NCBI RefSeq assembly: GCF_003324165.1
Contig: NW_025407870.1
Location: forward strand, 124,001 to 188,000
DNA: 64,000 nucleotides
Origin: Naegleria lovaniensis
Lineage: Eukaryota; Heterolobosea; Eutetramitea; Acrasida; Naegleriidae
Direction of reading: 5' to 3'
In this document: positions 12,233 to 23,593 of the stretch, piece by piece
Numbering within the stretch: position 1 is the stretch's first letter
Layout of the letters: every line of letters begins with the position of its first letter
Translations under genes and position numbers: made by a program
The notes under the pieces: model-generated
The model's database searches: none
The model's input: only the letters and a program-made list of their open reading frames with translations
Told to the model about the DNA's origin: nothing

Positions 12233-12415
12233 GTCTGAATATATAGTGCATGATTAATGTCTCTTGTGTCGTTAATGACCTGAGACCACATTGGCTACTT
12301 AAGTCTCTGATCAGTGCTTAGATGCAGCGTTGAAGCTGAAAACCAAAGCACATTTTGGATAACCAAATATTGACCACATTAAATCATTTCTAACCATATC
12401 ATCAAACCACTTTGT

Positions 12416-14633
12416 TTATTTGCTGTTGACCGAGGTACCAAATGATTGATTCCACTTTTCCAGCTTGGTAATTGTTTCATGTGACGTGGAGGGCTTAACA
12501 TGAGATAAGGATGACATGAAATCGTTCAACACTACAGATCGAATCTTGCCAGCATCAATCGACATGAGCCTCTCGACACTAATTTCTCTAATGGGAATCA
12601 TGGCTGTTTCTTTACAGAGTGCTGTCAAATCCGATCCAGAAAATCCTTCCGTTGACTCACAAATTCTTCGAATGTCATGATCACTCAACACAATGTTTTG
12701 TCCAGATGACAATTGTTTGATGAGTGCATATCGAGCTTCAAAATCTGGAAGTGGAATATAAATTCTTTTTGTAAATCTTCTCAAAATGGCCTCGTCAAGG
12801 CTGTCTGGGATGTTTGTCGCTCCCATGACCAAAACTCGTTCATCTTTTCCATTCATATTTGAAACACCCTCCATTTGAACCATAAACTCTGTTTTCATTC
12901 TGCGCGAAGCTTCATGCTCTTCAGAACTTCTCGCAGACAAGATTGAATCAATTTCATCGACAAAAATTACAGAGGGTTGTAAATATCGAGCTGCAGCAAA
13001 AAGGCATTTCACTAATTCAAATAAATTGTTGACAACAACAACAATTAATGACATGAAGTCCAGTAAGATTTCACATAATCGACCAACTTACCTAATTTTT
13101 CACCTTCCCCATGATATTTCGAAACGAGTGAGGATGCACTAATGGAGAAGAACGTTGCATTGCATTGAGAAGCACACGCTCTTGCAATCATGGTCTAAGA
13201 TAGTTTGTATTTACACATTGTCACATTTGAAAAGCACAATATCTCCCTTAATCATAAACTCATACAACAACAACATACCTTTCCTGTTCCTGGAGGACCA
13301 AACAATAAAATTCCTTTACAAGGAGCTCTCAATCCATGAAATAGGTCTGGCCTTAAACTTGGCAAGACAACTGTTTCCATCAGTGTTTGCTTGGCATCTT
13401 TTAAACCTGCAATGTCTTCCCAATTAGTTGTCTTGGTTTCAATAACATCATTCAAGATATGATCCAGTAATTTTCGATCAACTCCTTTAAATTCTGGTAT
13501 TTGATCAAGTTTTGATGCATTCTTCTTTTTGGTATTGTTTAAATCATTTGAGTTGTTCAACGATAAATTATTTCTAATCGATGCCAAATTGTGGCCTGTG
13601 GATGATGTGTTAGTGGTGGATGGCGATGGATATTGCATCATTGGGGAAGATTTGTTAGTCTGTTGCTGTGAAAAGGATGGCATGGCTGATTGGGTCATGT
13701 TGTTGTTAAAATTTTGATTTTTTACACTATTGGCAGTATTAGAGGAAGAGACCTGACCAAAATTCTCAGAATAGGAGGCGTGCAGTTGTTCATTGGAGGA
13801 GCTTCGTTTTCGAGTATGGACTGGAGGTTGCGATTGTTGAGCTAACCCGTCACAAATATTGACACTATTGTACATTCCAGCAAATGGATTTGAGTTGGTT
13901 TTGCTTCCATTCGCTGATGAGATCAGCCGATCATTTCCTGGAAAACTCTTCAAAACTTGACTATTCGTCGGGTAATGGTTATAAATTGGATCATGACGAG
14001 TATTGTCAACCGTAGTTAAGCGACGTGTATCTTCTGAAATCACATTCTTGTTCGTTGAGCTCGAACTTGTGGTGGGAGGATTTGAGGAAAATATGTTCAT
14101 AATGTTTGAGAAAAACCCACCATTACTGTTTCCTAAAATATTCTTATTGAGCTCTTGTTGTTTTTGTTGTTGCATGTCGAATAGTATTTGGTCAATTTCT
14201 TTCATTCTGTTGTAAAAGTTCGTTTTGTGTTTTTGGAGTTTGTCTAACATGGTTTTTGCTTGATAGCGCTCTTGTTGTGAGAGTGGAATTCTTTCTGCTT
14301 GCAAAATACATTGAATTCCTAAAATAGTAATGATACAGTTAGTGTTGTTGTGGTCCATTTTGTGTAATGTGTCCACATATGTGGTCATACACGTGTATGT
14401 TGAATCAATTATTTTGATTCATTTCATTAGGAGCATATACGAAATCTTTCTAATAATAACTTACCCTCTCGGTAGTAGTCTCTGGCCTTTTCGTATTCCT
14501 TCTTTTCATCATATTCTACTCCTTTCGTTAAAAAGTTGAATGCAATATCGTGATTTTGCTTGAATAATTCCAGCCGGCTGAGCTGTGGTTGTTGTTGTAA
14601 GTTGTAATCTCTTTCCGATGCTGATTGGCGCAT
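12416..14633 (-). CDS. SPAST: Spastin-like MIT-AAA microtubule-severing ATPase
   Basis: Four exons on the minus strand: 14465-14633, 13279-14318, 13092-13194 and 12416-13011. The introns (14319-14464, 13195-13278, 13012-13091) keep frame. The predicted protein has 635 residues. An N-terminal MIT helical domain (about residues 15-90) is followed by an Asn/Ser-rich linker and an AAA module. Visible motifs are Walker A GPPGTGK (ending at residue 403), Walker B VIFVDEID (about 451-458), the MGATNIP sensor region, and a C-terminal helix [11 protein letters not shown] typical of spastin/katanin-clade meiotic AAA proteins. MIT plus AAA fits spastin best; Vps4 or a fidgetin-like protein are alternatives. 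Expected role: ATP-driven microtubule severing and ESCRT-III-linked membrane work. Confidence 0.85.
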
Positions 14634-15023
14634 GATGATTTTAAAATTTGATGATTTATCAATTGCTGTATTCAATACAATCAACCCTATATGTATGTAT
14701 TCTCTCTTATAATATGAATGATTAATAAATTATTGAAATCATATAAGAATCATCCAAAGTGCCCGAAGGGAGAGCCTCCGATCCAAGTTTTGTACAGATG
14801 ATAGCAGTCGTAACCTTTTTACAATCCGCCTCACCAGAGAGAGGTTGAAACTCTTTTTCTCGTCTAATATTGAGTGTGCTCCTCTTGGTCCGAAACGAGA
14901 GAGAATGAAGAGGTTTGGGAGTGACCACAACCGATTTTTTATTTGAAACGAAATGGAATTAGAAGAACACTTCGAGTTCCACTTGTCAGGCATTTTCTTG
15001 AAAGCTTTCAGTGAGATTGAAAA
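14634..15023. other. Intergenic region with a short GC-richer block
   Basis: This lies between two minus-strand genes. About 14750-14960 is less AT-rich than its surroundings and is open in two minus-strand frames of 68 and 84 codons. Neither shows a recognisable protein, and no tRNA-like A or B boxes are seen. It could be leader sequence of the spastin gene, a short gene or an unrecognised RNA. Confidence 0.4.
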
Positions 15024-15759
15024 TTATTTAAATTCTTCAACCATGTCTCGTGTTGGTGTTGTACAATTGCCAGCATTCATTTGATTGAGTTTTGATTTCT
15101 TTGTCGTCATTGCTTCTTTTTTTGCCAATCGATTTGCTTTCTGTCGTTCAATGAAACGTTGATGAGAGTCCAACATGAGAATGCAAATCTCAGAGAAAAT
15201 GGCATCAAATAATTTTTCTGGTAAGTGTTCGGACTGACCATTCGAATAAAAATCTAACTGTTCCTTCACAGATTCAGCTGTTTGTTGTTAATATTCACAG
15301 CATGTTCACCATTCACTTCTAAAAACTCATTATAAATTTCGAATGCAATTTCATACTTTTTCTTTTCAACTTGCTGTAAATCCTTCTCTGTAACCTTTCT
15401 TTGTTTTTTTCTTCTTAATTTGTGTGGTTTTTAGGTTATGACGAGGACAATGTCGAAGAAGTTTCATCATTCTTAAAGGAAGTGTCATTGTCATATAAAT
15501 ACTCTTGAATTTGAACGCTCTTTTCACTATAATTCTTGTAATCAGAAATCTTATCCAAAAGCATGAAATTCTCAATTGAAAATTCTGAGGCACAATGAGC
15601 TCGAAATAATTCTCTTGTTAATTGGTCCTTCATGGTGTCTTTTAACATATTTGCTCTCATTTTCTTAATCTTTTTGGTGTTTGTAGAATCTCTCTTCAAT
15701 GTATACTTGTGAATAATTGTAGGCGATGTCAACACTTTGATTAGAGAAGGCGCAATCAT
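15024..15759 (-). CDS. RGS-domain protein, reading frame broken twice
   Basis: An RGS (regulator of G-protein signalling) fold is readable on the minus strand across three frames. The first part (15759 to about 15440) contains LTRELFRAHCASEFSIENF, the RGS helix-4/5 signature. The second (about 15415-15280) has FEIYNEFLEVN and a match to the conserved EVN(L/I) loop. The third (15269-15024) has FDAIFSEICILMLDSHQRF, the last RGS helix. RGS proteins accelerate GTP hydrolysis by G-alpha. Frame can be kept by very short introns, 15414-15442 (29 nt) and 15278-15309 (32 nt), but the second would delete the conserved loop. Single-base assembly errors or real decay are alternatives. Confidence 0.65.
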
Positions 15760-15827
15760 CCTCTTAATGGGTTTTCTTTATTACTAAAATAGCAACTCAT
15801 ATTCTGAATCGTTTAGTGTCGATTTTT

Positions 15828-17893
15828 CTAAATTGAAAAATTGGGTGTTGAAAAAACCTTATTAAATTCCAAATCCTCAATGGATTGGAAATTGATCAAC
15901 TTTTCTTCCGTTTGAGTATTATAAACATCACCATGAGTAGATTCTTGTTGTTCGGCATTATGATGAATGGGATGTTGAATCATGGGATGAGAGGAATCTT
16001 TCTGAGCTGCACTTGAAAAGGATGGATGAAAGAATAATCGACTCGTTGGTAAAGTACCCAATGAATGATTCACTCGCACACCATGTTTCATGCATAATTT
16101 AACAATTTGTTTTTCAATTTCTTCCACACGAAAAAGATATTGCTTTTCATCTTCGGTTCGATCTTTTTCTGGTTTTTCCTTAATGAGTTTTGCTGCTTTC
16201 ACAATATCGAGTTGAATTTTGAGAGGTAATAATCGATGCTTGTCATGATCTTTTGAATCGTCGGTAAAGGCTGAAATCACATCTTTGATATATTCTTGTT
16301 CAGAAGGAGATCGATCCTTCTCTGGAATTAAAAATATACAGGTACCAACAGCGAGTGAATAATCGGGACGAGCATTCACTCTCTTGGCATGTTCGTCCAA
16401 TTTCTTTCTGTATTCATTGAGAGCCAATAGATAGGCCTGCTCTTGTGGAGTTCGATCTTCTTCCTTTTTTAGGAAAATTTCAACAGCACTCATGGCAATA
16501 TTATATTCATCGTCTTCGGTGAGAAGAGGACCAGATGCTCCACCTTCTAAATTGTCACTATCTGCATCGGAATTTCGTCCCGTACCAGCATGATGTGTCC
16601 ATTCATCAAATTCTGAGAGTAAATCGTTTTGAGATCGAGGAAAAGAACTCGTCGAATCCGAGTCATCACTAAATGCTTCTGATAAATTACTATTGGTTCG
16701 AATAAAATCTCCCAAATCCACATTCACACCAGCTAATGGTGACGACGAAGAAGGAGATGCTTTTTTAAGGGATGATAAGGCACTTCCTACTGGTGGTGTA
16801 CTTCCCGTATAGCTACTACCTCCAAAACTACTCACCACAGATCCATAGGATCCAAAAGGAGTTCCAGTGCCACTTTTTGGTGAGAAAATATCTTGTGTGA
16901 CACCACCACTGTTGGTAGGAGTGGTCGGAGTTGAAGAACCCATTCCAACCCCTTTTGTGGATAAGGTCATTGGATTTTCATCTTTCATGGTCAGAACTTG
17001 AATAATGGACTTGTACCAATCATTCAATTCTAATTCAGAGTCACAATATAATAAATAGACTCGTTCGGGTAAATCGATGGAAATGGCTTGTTTTTGTTTG
17101 TTTTTCACAGTGACTGTGACTTTGTGAATGCAACTGGTATTACCTTTGATTTCTTTAAATGAAATTTTACCTTTCACTTTACCAGCTTGTCCTTTTGGAG
17201 TCAATTCGTGATAATAGAGAGCATCTCGTTTTAACAAACAATAACGTTCTTTCCAATTTTTCACAGTTTTTCCTTGCTTGACTAATTTTCCAGATTTGAA
17301 GGCAATATCACGTTGTCTGTTGTTGTTGATGTGAATTTAAAGAGATGATGATGATGAATTTGATAGGATGGTTGTGATAGTGTTCATATCATGATAGGAA
17401 GTTATGGTTGTTGACGATGATGAATTTAGATTGAGTTGTTGTTGTTGTTATTGGAAATTGGAAATTATTGTGTTAATTTCAATAACGGAGACATTCCGTT
17501 GAATCCATCATGATGAGTGTTGTCATCGGAATGATTGAATGGAACATGAATGACCACAAGTGTCAGAAATGACGGCGTTGTTGTGAACCCATATTCCAGG
17601 TTGTGATCATCATCAAGAAAAATAATCATAAAATTCAAACGATGATGATCATATAATCAAATATTTAGGAACGTGTGGTTGGGGTTCGTCATTCGTATCA
17701 AACCCATATGGAGAATGATATCATCATTTCAAAATGTCAGTAATGATGATGGACAATGAATGGACACTTACGAGTACATTTGTTTGAGAAGAGAGGCTTG
17801 TCCGGCGCTAGAAGCGCTCAATGGAGAACTGGGGTCATAGTTAGAGTTTTCGGATGAGTTGGAGTCTGTCCTGTTTCGCGTGTTGGAAAACAT
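15828..17893 (-). CDS. PH-domain protein with C-terminal DRT-EQ repeats
   Basis: Exon 1 is 17772-17893 and exon 2 is 15828-17316. The 455-nt intron (gtaagt...acag) joins in phase 2 and completes the PH domain (KSGKLVKQGKTVKNWKERY). The protein has 536 residues: a Ser-rich N-terminus, a PH domain at about 47-145 ending with the expected WYKSII tryptophan helix, a Ser/Gly/Thr-rich linker with acidic segments, and at about residues 310-465 three copies of a helical unit built around (E/P)(E/K)DR(T/S)xxEQ/EKxYL. PH domains bind phosphoinositides or proteins, which suggests a membrane-recruited adaptor. The repeat unit is not one I can name. Confidence 0.8.
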
Positions 17894-18558
17894 TTTTTTG
17901 TTCTTGCTGCAGACTCGAAAAGACGTCACTTGTCAAATGTTGAGATTTGCTGTTGTCAAACCAATCTTTATCCAAGGTTTTGGTTTTTAACCACATTCCA
18001 CCTTTCTCGCAATCCTCACTCAAATAACATCAAGGACAATTAAGGGTGGATAACAAATTTCCATTCAACCAGAGCTCAACCAAAAGGACTGCCCTGAATA
18101 TGAACACTCTTTGATTCATCAAGGATAAATTACCTTGTCAGAATAGTTCAGTAGTTCCAACGTGCATGAATCCAAATGAATCTTGCCACCAGTTCTTATC
18201 ATTGAACATTAACAACCGAACTCAAATTCAATGAAGGGAGCTCACAAACAGACACTTGTCGGTCCTTCCTATCACTAAAATCATCCTTACTTTTCCTTGT
18301 TTGATCATTTGGTACAGATAACTGCCAATTTATCTAATGTTGTTGATGATTTAAAAACTTACCATTGTGGTCGCCACTTGAACAAGATCGAGATTCTCTT
18401 CAAAAAAAAACAAACGCACCTTCTCGTAACCTCGATTGGTGTTGGAATGATAATAGTAGGACCACCTCAGATGCGAGCTCCTTTTTCCTTCTACTCAATT
18501 GTCACCTTTGGAATTGTATACAAGTAAAAAATTTGCACACTCTTTGGCCAATAACAAA
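17894..18558. other. Divergent intergenic region, 665 bp
   Basis: It holds the upstream regions of the minus-strand PH gene and the plus-strand membrane-protein gene. From about 18130 onward it is recognisably similar to 19905-20310, so the promoter was copied together with the downstream gene. No other feature seen. Confidence 0.6.
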
Positions 18559-19428
18559 ATGACCACAACGCAACCATTTCAGTCATGTCAAAACATCAAT
18601 CACGACGCAGATAATACCCCCACAACTACTACACCGCCAAGCATTCATCTACATGCATCTTCATGTCATTCCACTCGAAAGCCAAGCTTCACCATGAAGA
18701 ACAGCCTTATGAATTTTGCAATTTTCGAAAATTTAGGAATTGTCATTCTCACTGCTGGTTTGTTTATAAAAACTCCTTCCACGTTTACTTCGTATCCATT
18801 ATTCGATTCGTCTGAAGATGACATGGAAACTTCTCATTCGAGCTATTATCGTTACATTGAAATGTCCTTGTTAGAGTATTGTCAACAATGTAAAGAAGCG
18901 AACATGCAATTATTCAACTTGATATGCATTGTGGTAGGAGTGACGAGCATGTGTTTGGCTCTCTACATCACTCACAACGTTCTACGAGAGAACAAATTGA
19001 AAACTTCCAACGCTCATGAAAGAACAGATATCCATCACGGCGACCAAAACATGCTGTCGAGGTTGTTGAAGAATGGCCATTGTTCTCTGAAACATGTCAT
19101 GGCCATTGTCGTGTTTTCAATTCTTTCATTCACAAGTTTTGCTCTATTGGTATACATGCAATTCTTCATCGCGTCGAATAATAGCCTGGTGATGACAATG
19201 GAACAATGCGACCATGTGGAATGGTATGCTCGCACTTCTAAAATCCTCAGTCTAGTACTTGGAAGCACAATGAATGTCATTGGAATTGGTTGTTTGTTAC
19301 GTCTCGTGGTTTGTTCATTCTGGAAAAAGAAACCTGCTGTGGATCAACATGATGCTACTCGTTCCGTATCTTTGTCTTGTTCGTCGTGTCATTCTCAGGA
19401 AGCAATAATTGCATCGGAGAAGGTGTGA
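18559..19428 (+). CDS. Four-helix membrane protein, tandem copy 1
   Basis: 289 residues from the Met that matches its paralogue (MTTTQPFQSCQ against MNTTHPSQSCQ). An in-frame Met at 18499 lies in non-conserved sequence and is less likely. After a Ser/Thr/His-rich cytosolic-looking N-terminus come four hydrophobic segments at about residues 53-73, 118-140, 180-202 and 232-255. The first loop contains YCQQCKEANM and the third EQCDHVEWYARTS, with cysteines that could pair outside the membrane. The four-helix, two-loop plan recalls tetraspanin or claudin-like layouts, but the CCG motif is absent. Function unknown. Confidence 0.75.
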   Translation: MTTTQPFQSCQNINHDADNTPTTTTPPSIHLHASSCHSTRKPSFTMKNSLMNFAIFENLGIVILTAGLFIKTPSTFTSYPLFDSSEDDMETSHSSYYRYIEMSLLEYCQQCKEANMQLFNLICIVVGVTSMCLALYITHNVLRENKLKTSNAHERTDIHHGDQNMLSRLLKNGHCSLKHVMAIVVFSILSFTSFALLVYMQFFIASNNSLVMTMEQCDHVEWYARTSKILSLVLGSTMNVIGIGCLLRLVVCSFWKKKPAVDQHDATRSVSLSCSSCHSQEAIIASEKV

Positions 19429-20310
19429 GACTGCTGCTAAAGGTTAGTGAATAGCGAAAAGTATCTTGAAGAAGAAATCAACCGTGATAAGAAATGCTGA
19501 CAGCAACTACCAAAAATAGCTGAGCGTCCGAAAAGCCATGCATTTTTGACAGGAAATAAACTTTCCTATGTATCCTTGTAATACTTGGCTAGCCAAAATC
19601 CATTACTAACACTAAATAATGATTGGCCCTTAATTCAACATCCCATTGATGTGAAGGATTGCTGTCAAACTGTTCTTTCTTAAGAAAAATTCGAACCTTA
19701 AATTTGAATTCTGTTGTAAATCATTTTCGAAACAAAGTTGTAAGGATTTTCTAACCGTGGTTTTGTTATGGTATTCTGCTTTTAAAAAGAGGTGCACCTT
19801 TAATGTTGTGACAGTTTGTCAAGAAAATTGTTTTTCATTAAAAAATCACTCCCTTCGGATAGGTCAAAATAACCAAACAACGTATGTTTACAACTTCACT
19901 GCGTTATGAAATCGTTCAGTAGTTCCAAGGTGCATGAATCCAAATGAGCAGCACTACAAGTTCTCCTCACGGAACAACTATCTAACTGAACTCTAAAATC
20001 AATGAAAGGAGCCAAAACAAATCGACGATGTTTGTCGGGTCCTCCCTATCACCTAAACTCATCCCTTACTTTTCCTTGTTTGATAATATGGTAATGATAA
20101 CGGTTATTCTAGAAAACAATGCATCAAAACTTACCAATATCGTCACTGAAGCAGTGTTCTTCAAAAAAAACATTCTCGACTGGTGTTGGAATTATAGTAG
20201 TAGTTAAAGACATAAACTGCCCAACACTCGCACAGAGCTCCATATTTTCACGTATCTAGCACTCTCAATTATCATCTTTCGACATTACACACGATTTGGC
20301 TATAAACAAA
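19429..20310. other. Spacer between tandem copies, 882 bp
   Basis: The first half is AT-rich and unrecognised. The second half (from about 19905) is the duplicated promoter region of copy 2. No open frame of note. Confidence 0.6.
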
Positions 20311-21195
20311 ATGAACACAACACACCCATCTCAATCATGTCAAAACATCAACAACAATTTCGAAGCAGATAATACCATTACAACTACGTATCCATGCAGC
20401 ACTCAACATGTCGATTCCTCTTCGAATCGTCCAACTCGAACACCAAACTCCATGAAGAATGACATCCTCATGAATTTTGCAATTTTCGAAAATATAGGAA
20501 TTGTCATTCTCACGGCTGGATTATTTGTTAAAGCTCCATCCACATTTACTTTGTATCCATTGTTCGATTCGTCAGGAGATGTCATGGATGCATCAAAGTC
20601 GAACTATTATCGTTATGTTGAAATGTCCTTTTTGGATTATTGTCAGCAGTGCAAAGAAGAGAACATGCTGGTTTTCATGGTGATATGCGTTGTGGTAGGA
20701 GTGACGAGCATGTGTTTGGCTCTCTGCAACATCATTCACTATTTAAGAGTTTGCAAGTTGAAATCTTCCAACAATCATACCATGCAACATGTTGACAGCC
20801 AACAGCATGACATTTCACAAGAACATTTCGACATGCATTCTTTGAAGAAGGGCTATTGTCTGAAACATGTCATTACCATCGTTGGTTTTTCACTTCTTTC
20901 GTTCACGTCTTTTGCTCTTTTGGTATACATGCAATACTTCGTCGCGTCGATGAATAGCAAAATGACAATGGAACAATGCTACCATGTGGAATGGTATGCT
21001 CGCACCTCTAAAATCCTCAGTCTAGTACTTGGAAGCACAATGAATGTCATTGGAATTGGTTGTTTGTTACGTCTCGTGGTTTGTTCATTCTGGAAAAAGA
21101 AACCTGCTGTGGATCATGATAATTTGACATGTTCTTCTTCATGTCATGCTCAGAAACAAGAATTGGAAACAATGATAGCATTGGAGAAGGTATGA
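20311..21195 (+). CDS. Four-helix membrane protein, tandem copy 2
   Basis: 294 residues, paralogue of the gene at 18559. The start MNTTHPSQSCQ aligns with copy 1, and the upstream in-frame Met at 20296 does not. The four hydrophobic segments and the loop cysteines (YCQQCKEENM; EQCYHVEWYARTS) are kept. The segment ARTSKILSLVLGSTMNVIGI and the following helix are identical in protein, and almost so in DNA, to copy 1, while the loop between helices 2 and 3 has diverged in length. Function unknown; both copies look intact. Confidence 0.75.
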   Translation: MNTTHPSQSCQNINNNFEADNTITTTYPCSTQHVDSSSNRPTRTPNSMKNDILMNFAIFENIGIVILTAGLFVKAPSTFTLYPLFDSSGDVMDASKSNYYRYVEMSFLDYCQQCKEENMLVFMVICVVVGVTSMCLALCNIIHYLRVCKLKSSNNHTMQHVDSQQHDISQEHFDMHSLKKGYCLKHVITIVGFSLLSFTSFALLVYMQYFVASMNSKMTMEQCYHVEWYARTSKILSLVLGSTMNVIGIGCLLRLVVCSFWKKKPAVDHDNLTCSSSCHAQKQELETMIALEKV

Positions 21196-21751
21196 GAGAC
21201 TGAATAGAGTACAATAACTAGACTCATGAAATCACTTGTGGCCTAGGAAATGCATCGTTGAGATGCAGTAAAAACTTCCTCTACTAAGCGTTAGTGTTCA
21301 AATCGACATGGTTTTTCAACAAGATATAATCATGTCTGTTCTTGTCTAAAAAAGTTTTGCAAAAGTACGATTATCACTTGTAACTATTACAGACACCTCG
21401 TTTTCACAAAATTATTCAACCCAGCACCTTTTCCATGGTATGGTATGGTTTGTACATGTTTCAGCAAGGCTGGTTCAATTTGTAAATCGATCTTCAAGAT
21501 AAAATGGTTTCCGAATGTCAATTTGTCATCTGTTATAAATCGCTTCTTTTTCTGATTTTCAAAACAAAGCAGCTGAAAGGAATTCATTTTGGCCACATTT
21601 CACACTGCATTATTAACTCCTTATTTGTCCAAATATGCAAAAAAAATTGTTCATCTCAGAGTTTGTTCCGAATCGGATTCTATTATTGCTGTGATCAAAC
21701 GATTCAAATTCAAATTCAATTTATTACTTTTCAAAATTCATAAATCCTCAT
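21196..21751. other. Intergenic region, 556 bp
   Basis: 3' flank of tandem copy 2 and 5' flank of the aminotransferase-like gene. It contains a short GGTATGGTATGG repeat near 21437. Nothing else supported. Confidence 0.55.
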
Positions 21752-22996
21752 ATGACTACAGAAGAGAAAACCACCACTACTACTGTACCATTAAATCTTC
21801 TCTTCCGAAATGAGAATTATTGTTCTGATTTTCCACCCGATATAGGTGCTCATGATTTTCTCAAACTCTATCCACGAGGTGGCTACACCACCATGCGAAC
21901 ATTTCACGTTCATTCAGTATTTGAATATAATTTTCATATTCATCGTTTAATGTATTCACAAAGTCAAGTTTTATTTAAATCGGTTGGAAAATGTGATTTG
22001 AAAGAAATTGAATTCGCTGATGAGGAAAAAGAAGAAGGCTTTTATCCTCTCGCAATACTTTATGATTTTCAAAAATTTAAACAAATTTGTACCAATGCTT
22101 TGAATGTTGGAATTAAGAAATATTGCGACATGACACAAATTTCTTTGAATGATGACACGAATGAAGACATTCCAAACAACAATGATAACAATAATTGGAA
22201 AGAGTTGAAACTAACAATATTAATTAATTGTTTTCGAAAAAAAGGTGACATGACGAGTGATGTACCATTCATTGAAGAAACGATGGAATCCATAACTAAT
22301 TGCAAATACATTGGATTTGATGTATATTTACACATTACTGAAATGGAAGAATTATCACAACCAATTTCAGTCGACATGATGCCAGGTAGCCGAGTCCATC
22401 TTGCCAATATTAAAGACAGCAATTGGGTCCTCGAAAGAGATCCTCTCAACAAGCGAAAACACAAAACTTGCCAAGAAGTTCTCATGTGTGAAAACGACGG
22501 AATTGTTCGAGAAGGAATCAGCTCCAATTTTTTTGTCATTTCTCAACACAATCATGTCATGACTGCAAAAGAAGGAATTCTCTTTGGAAGTGTACGAGCT
22601 GCTATCATACCCACAAAAGTTCAAGACGTGTTGCATCATTCTCTCGAGAAGGATTGCGACACCATTCTCACTCAAGAAGGTATCAACTATTTTGAGAAGA
22701 ATCCCAACCTTTCAGATCTTATCGAATGGAAAGAAGCATTTATTACAAGTACTTCACGATTATTATTACCAATTCGAACCATTCACATCAGTAAGGAATG
22801 CATTGATGAAATTCTTCCAAAAGACAAGGCACGCGAGATTCAACTCAGTGGTCGTTTGACCGACAGTGACGACGAACGATTTTACACCATACATTTCGAA
22901 CAGACCTATCAAGGTGAAAAGTTGGGATTATTGTTGAAAAATAATCTTCTCTCAAAAAAGAGTGAACGAGTGGTATTTTGTAAAGACATGATTTGA
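21752..22996 (+). CDS. Class-IV PLP-dependent aminotransferase-like protein
   Basis: 414 residues, one exon. It resembles fold-type IV PLP enzymes (branched-chain, D-amino-acid and aminodeoxychorismate lyase group). The central ANIKDSNWVLER offers the probable Schiff-base lysine, followed by the cofactor-phosphate signature VREGISSNFFVI and then TAKEGILFGSVRA. The late segment EAFITSTSRLLLPI matches the usual substrate-loop strand. Members of this group closest to plant sequences are poorly characterised, so substrate is open (amino transfer or lyase). The first 30 residues are Thr-rich without a clear targeting peptide, suggesting the cytosol. Confidence 0.75.
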   Translation: MTTEEKTTTTTVPLNLLFRNENYCSDFPPDIGAHDFLKLYPRGGYTTMRTFHVHSVFEYNFHIHRLMYSQSQVLFKSVGKCDLKEIEFADEEKEEGFYPLAILYDFQKFKQICTNALNVGIKKYCDMTQISLNDDTNEDIPNNNDNNNWKELKLTILINCFRKKGDMTSDVPFIEETMESITNCKYIGFDVYLHITEMEELSQPISVDMMPGSRVHLANIKDSNWVLERDPLNKRKHKTCQEVLMCENDGIVREGISSNFFVISQHNHVMTAKEGILFGSVRAAIIPTKVQDVLHHSLEKDCDTILTQEGINYFEKNPNLSDLIEWKEAFITSTSRLLLPIRTIHISKECIDEILPKDKAREIQLSGRLTDSDDERFYTIHFEQTYQGEKLGLLLKNNLLSKKSERVVFCKDMI

Positions 22997-23593
22997 ATGG
23001 GGTTCAATGAACCATGGACGGGAGAGATTGGTAGTCGTTATTGTTGTGAATGTTGTTGAAGTGAATATTGTTGTTGATTGTATACAATACACTAAATTTC
23101 TTCAACAGAGTCCTCAAAAAGTAATTTTGGTTTCCTTAGGCAACACTATCGCCCCATCATCATCTGAACACCTCTCTTGTCAAATCGCGTCACCTTAACG
23201 CATGCATCGCTCGATTTCCTTAAACTCTGCAACTGTCAGCGTTCTATTTTTATCCTTGCTTCAAAGTTTGCGAATAAATCCCAATATTGTTGTCAAGAAA
23301 TTTCTATTAAAAAAAACAACTGACTAACCGCTTTTTTTGTTGTTCAAATTCTCAGAGACGACTCAAAGGCTTGTTATCATCATCGTGCTATCCCGACATA
23401 CAAAATTATTGTTGATCATCAACGACATTGAAGGTTCAAAGTACGCAACAACAATCATCATCATTGCGCATAGTTGGAACTCATAGTACTACCATCATCA
23501 TCATTCGCATTTCGTTTTATTGATCATCATCATCATACTTGTAAAAATTACGCAGCAGATAACCGTTACAAAAATATACGACTCATCAACAAC
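22997..23593. other. Intergenic region, 597 bp
   Basis: Contains GTTGTT- and CATCAT-type triplet runs (23030-23080 and 23440-23530) and a stretch near 23330 rich in T. It should carry the promoter of the BTG gene. No RNA gene seen. Confidence 0.55.

Larger units (their letters stand above)
18130..21195 (+). repeat. Tandem gene duplication including upstream DNA
   Basis: Two units, about 18130-19428 and 19905-21195, lie head to tail. The upstream parts share blocks such as TTCAGTAGTTCCAA(C/G)GTGCA, TGAATCCAAATGA and CTTTTCCTTGTTTGAT. The coding parts share long near-identical runs, strongest in the last third (19216-19340 against 20980-21104). Identity is uneven along the pair, which suggests partial gene conversion of the 3' end. 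Confidence 0.8.

Noticed and set aside
17317-17771. GATGAT/GTTGTT-rich stretch as a possible microsatellite gene or element
   Set aside because: It is the intron of the PH-domain gene; splicing completes the PH domain.
19670-19700. Minus-strand GGTTCGAA resembling a tRNA B box
   Set aside because: Upstream sequence lacks an A box and cannot fold into a cloverleaf.
23007-23198. 63-codon frame after the PLP enzyme gene
   Set aside because: Translation of GTTGTT triplet repeats; no homology-like pattern.
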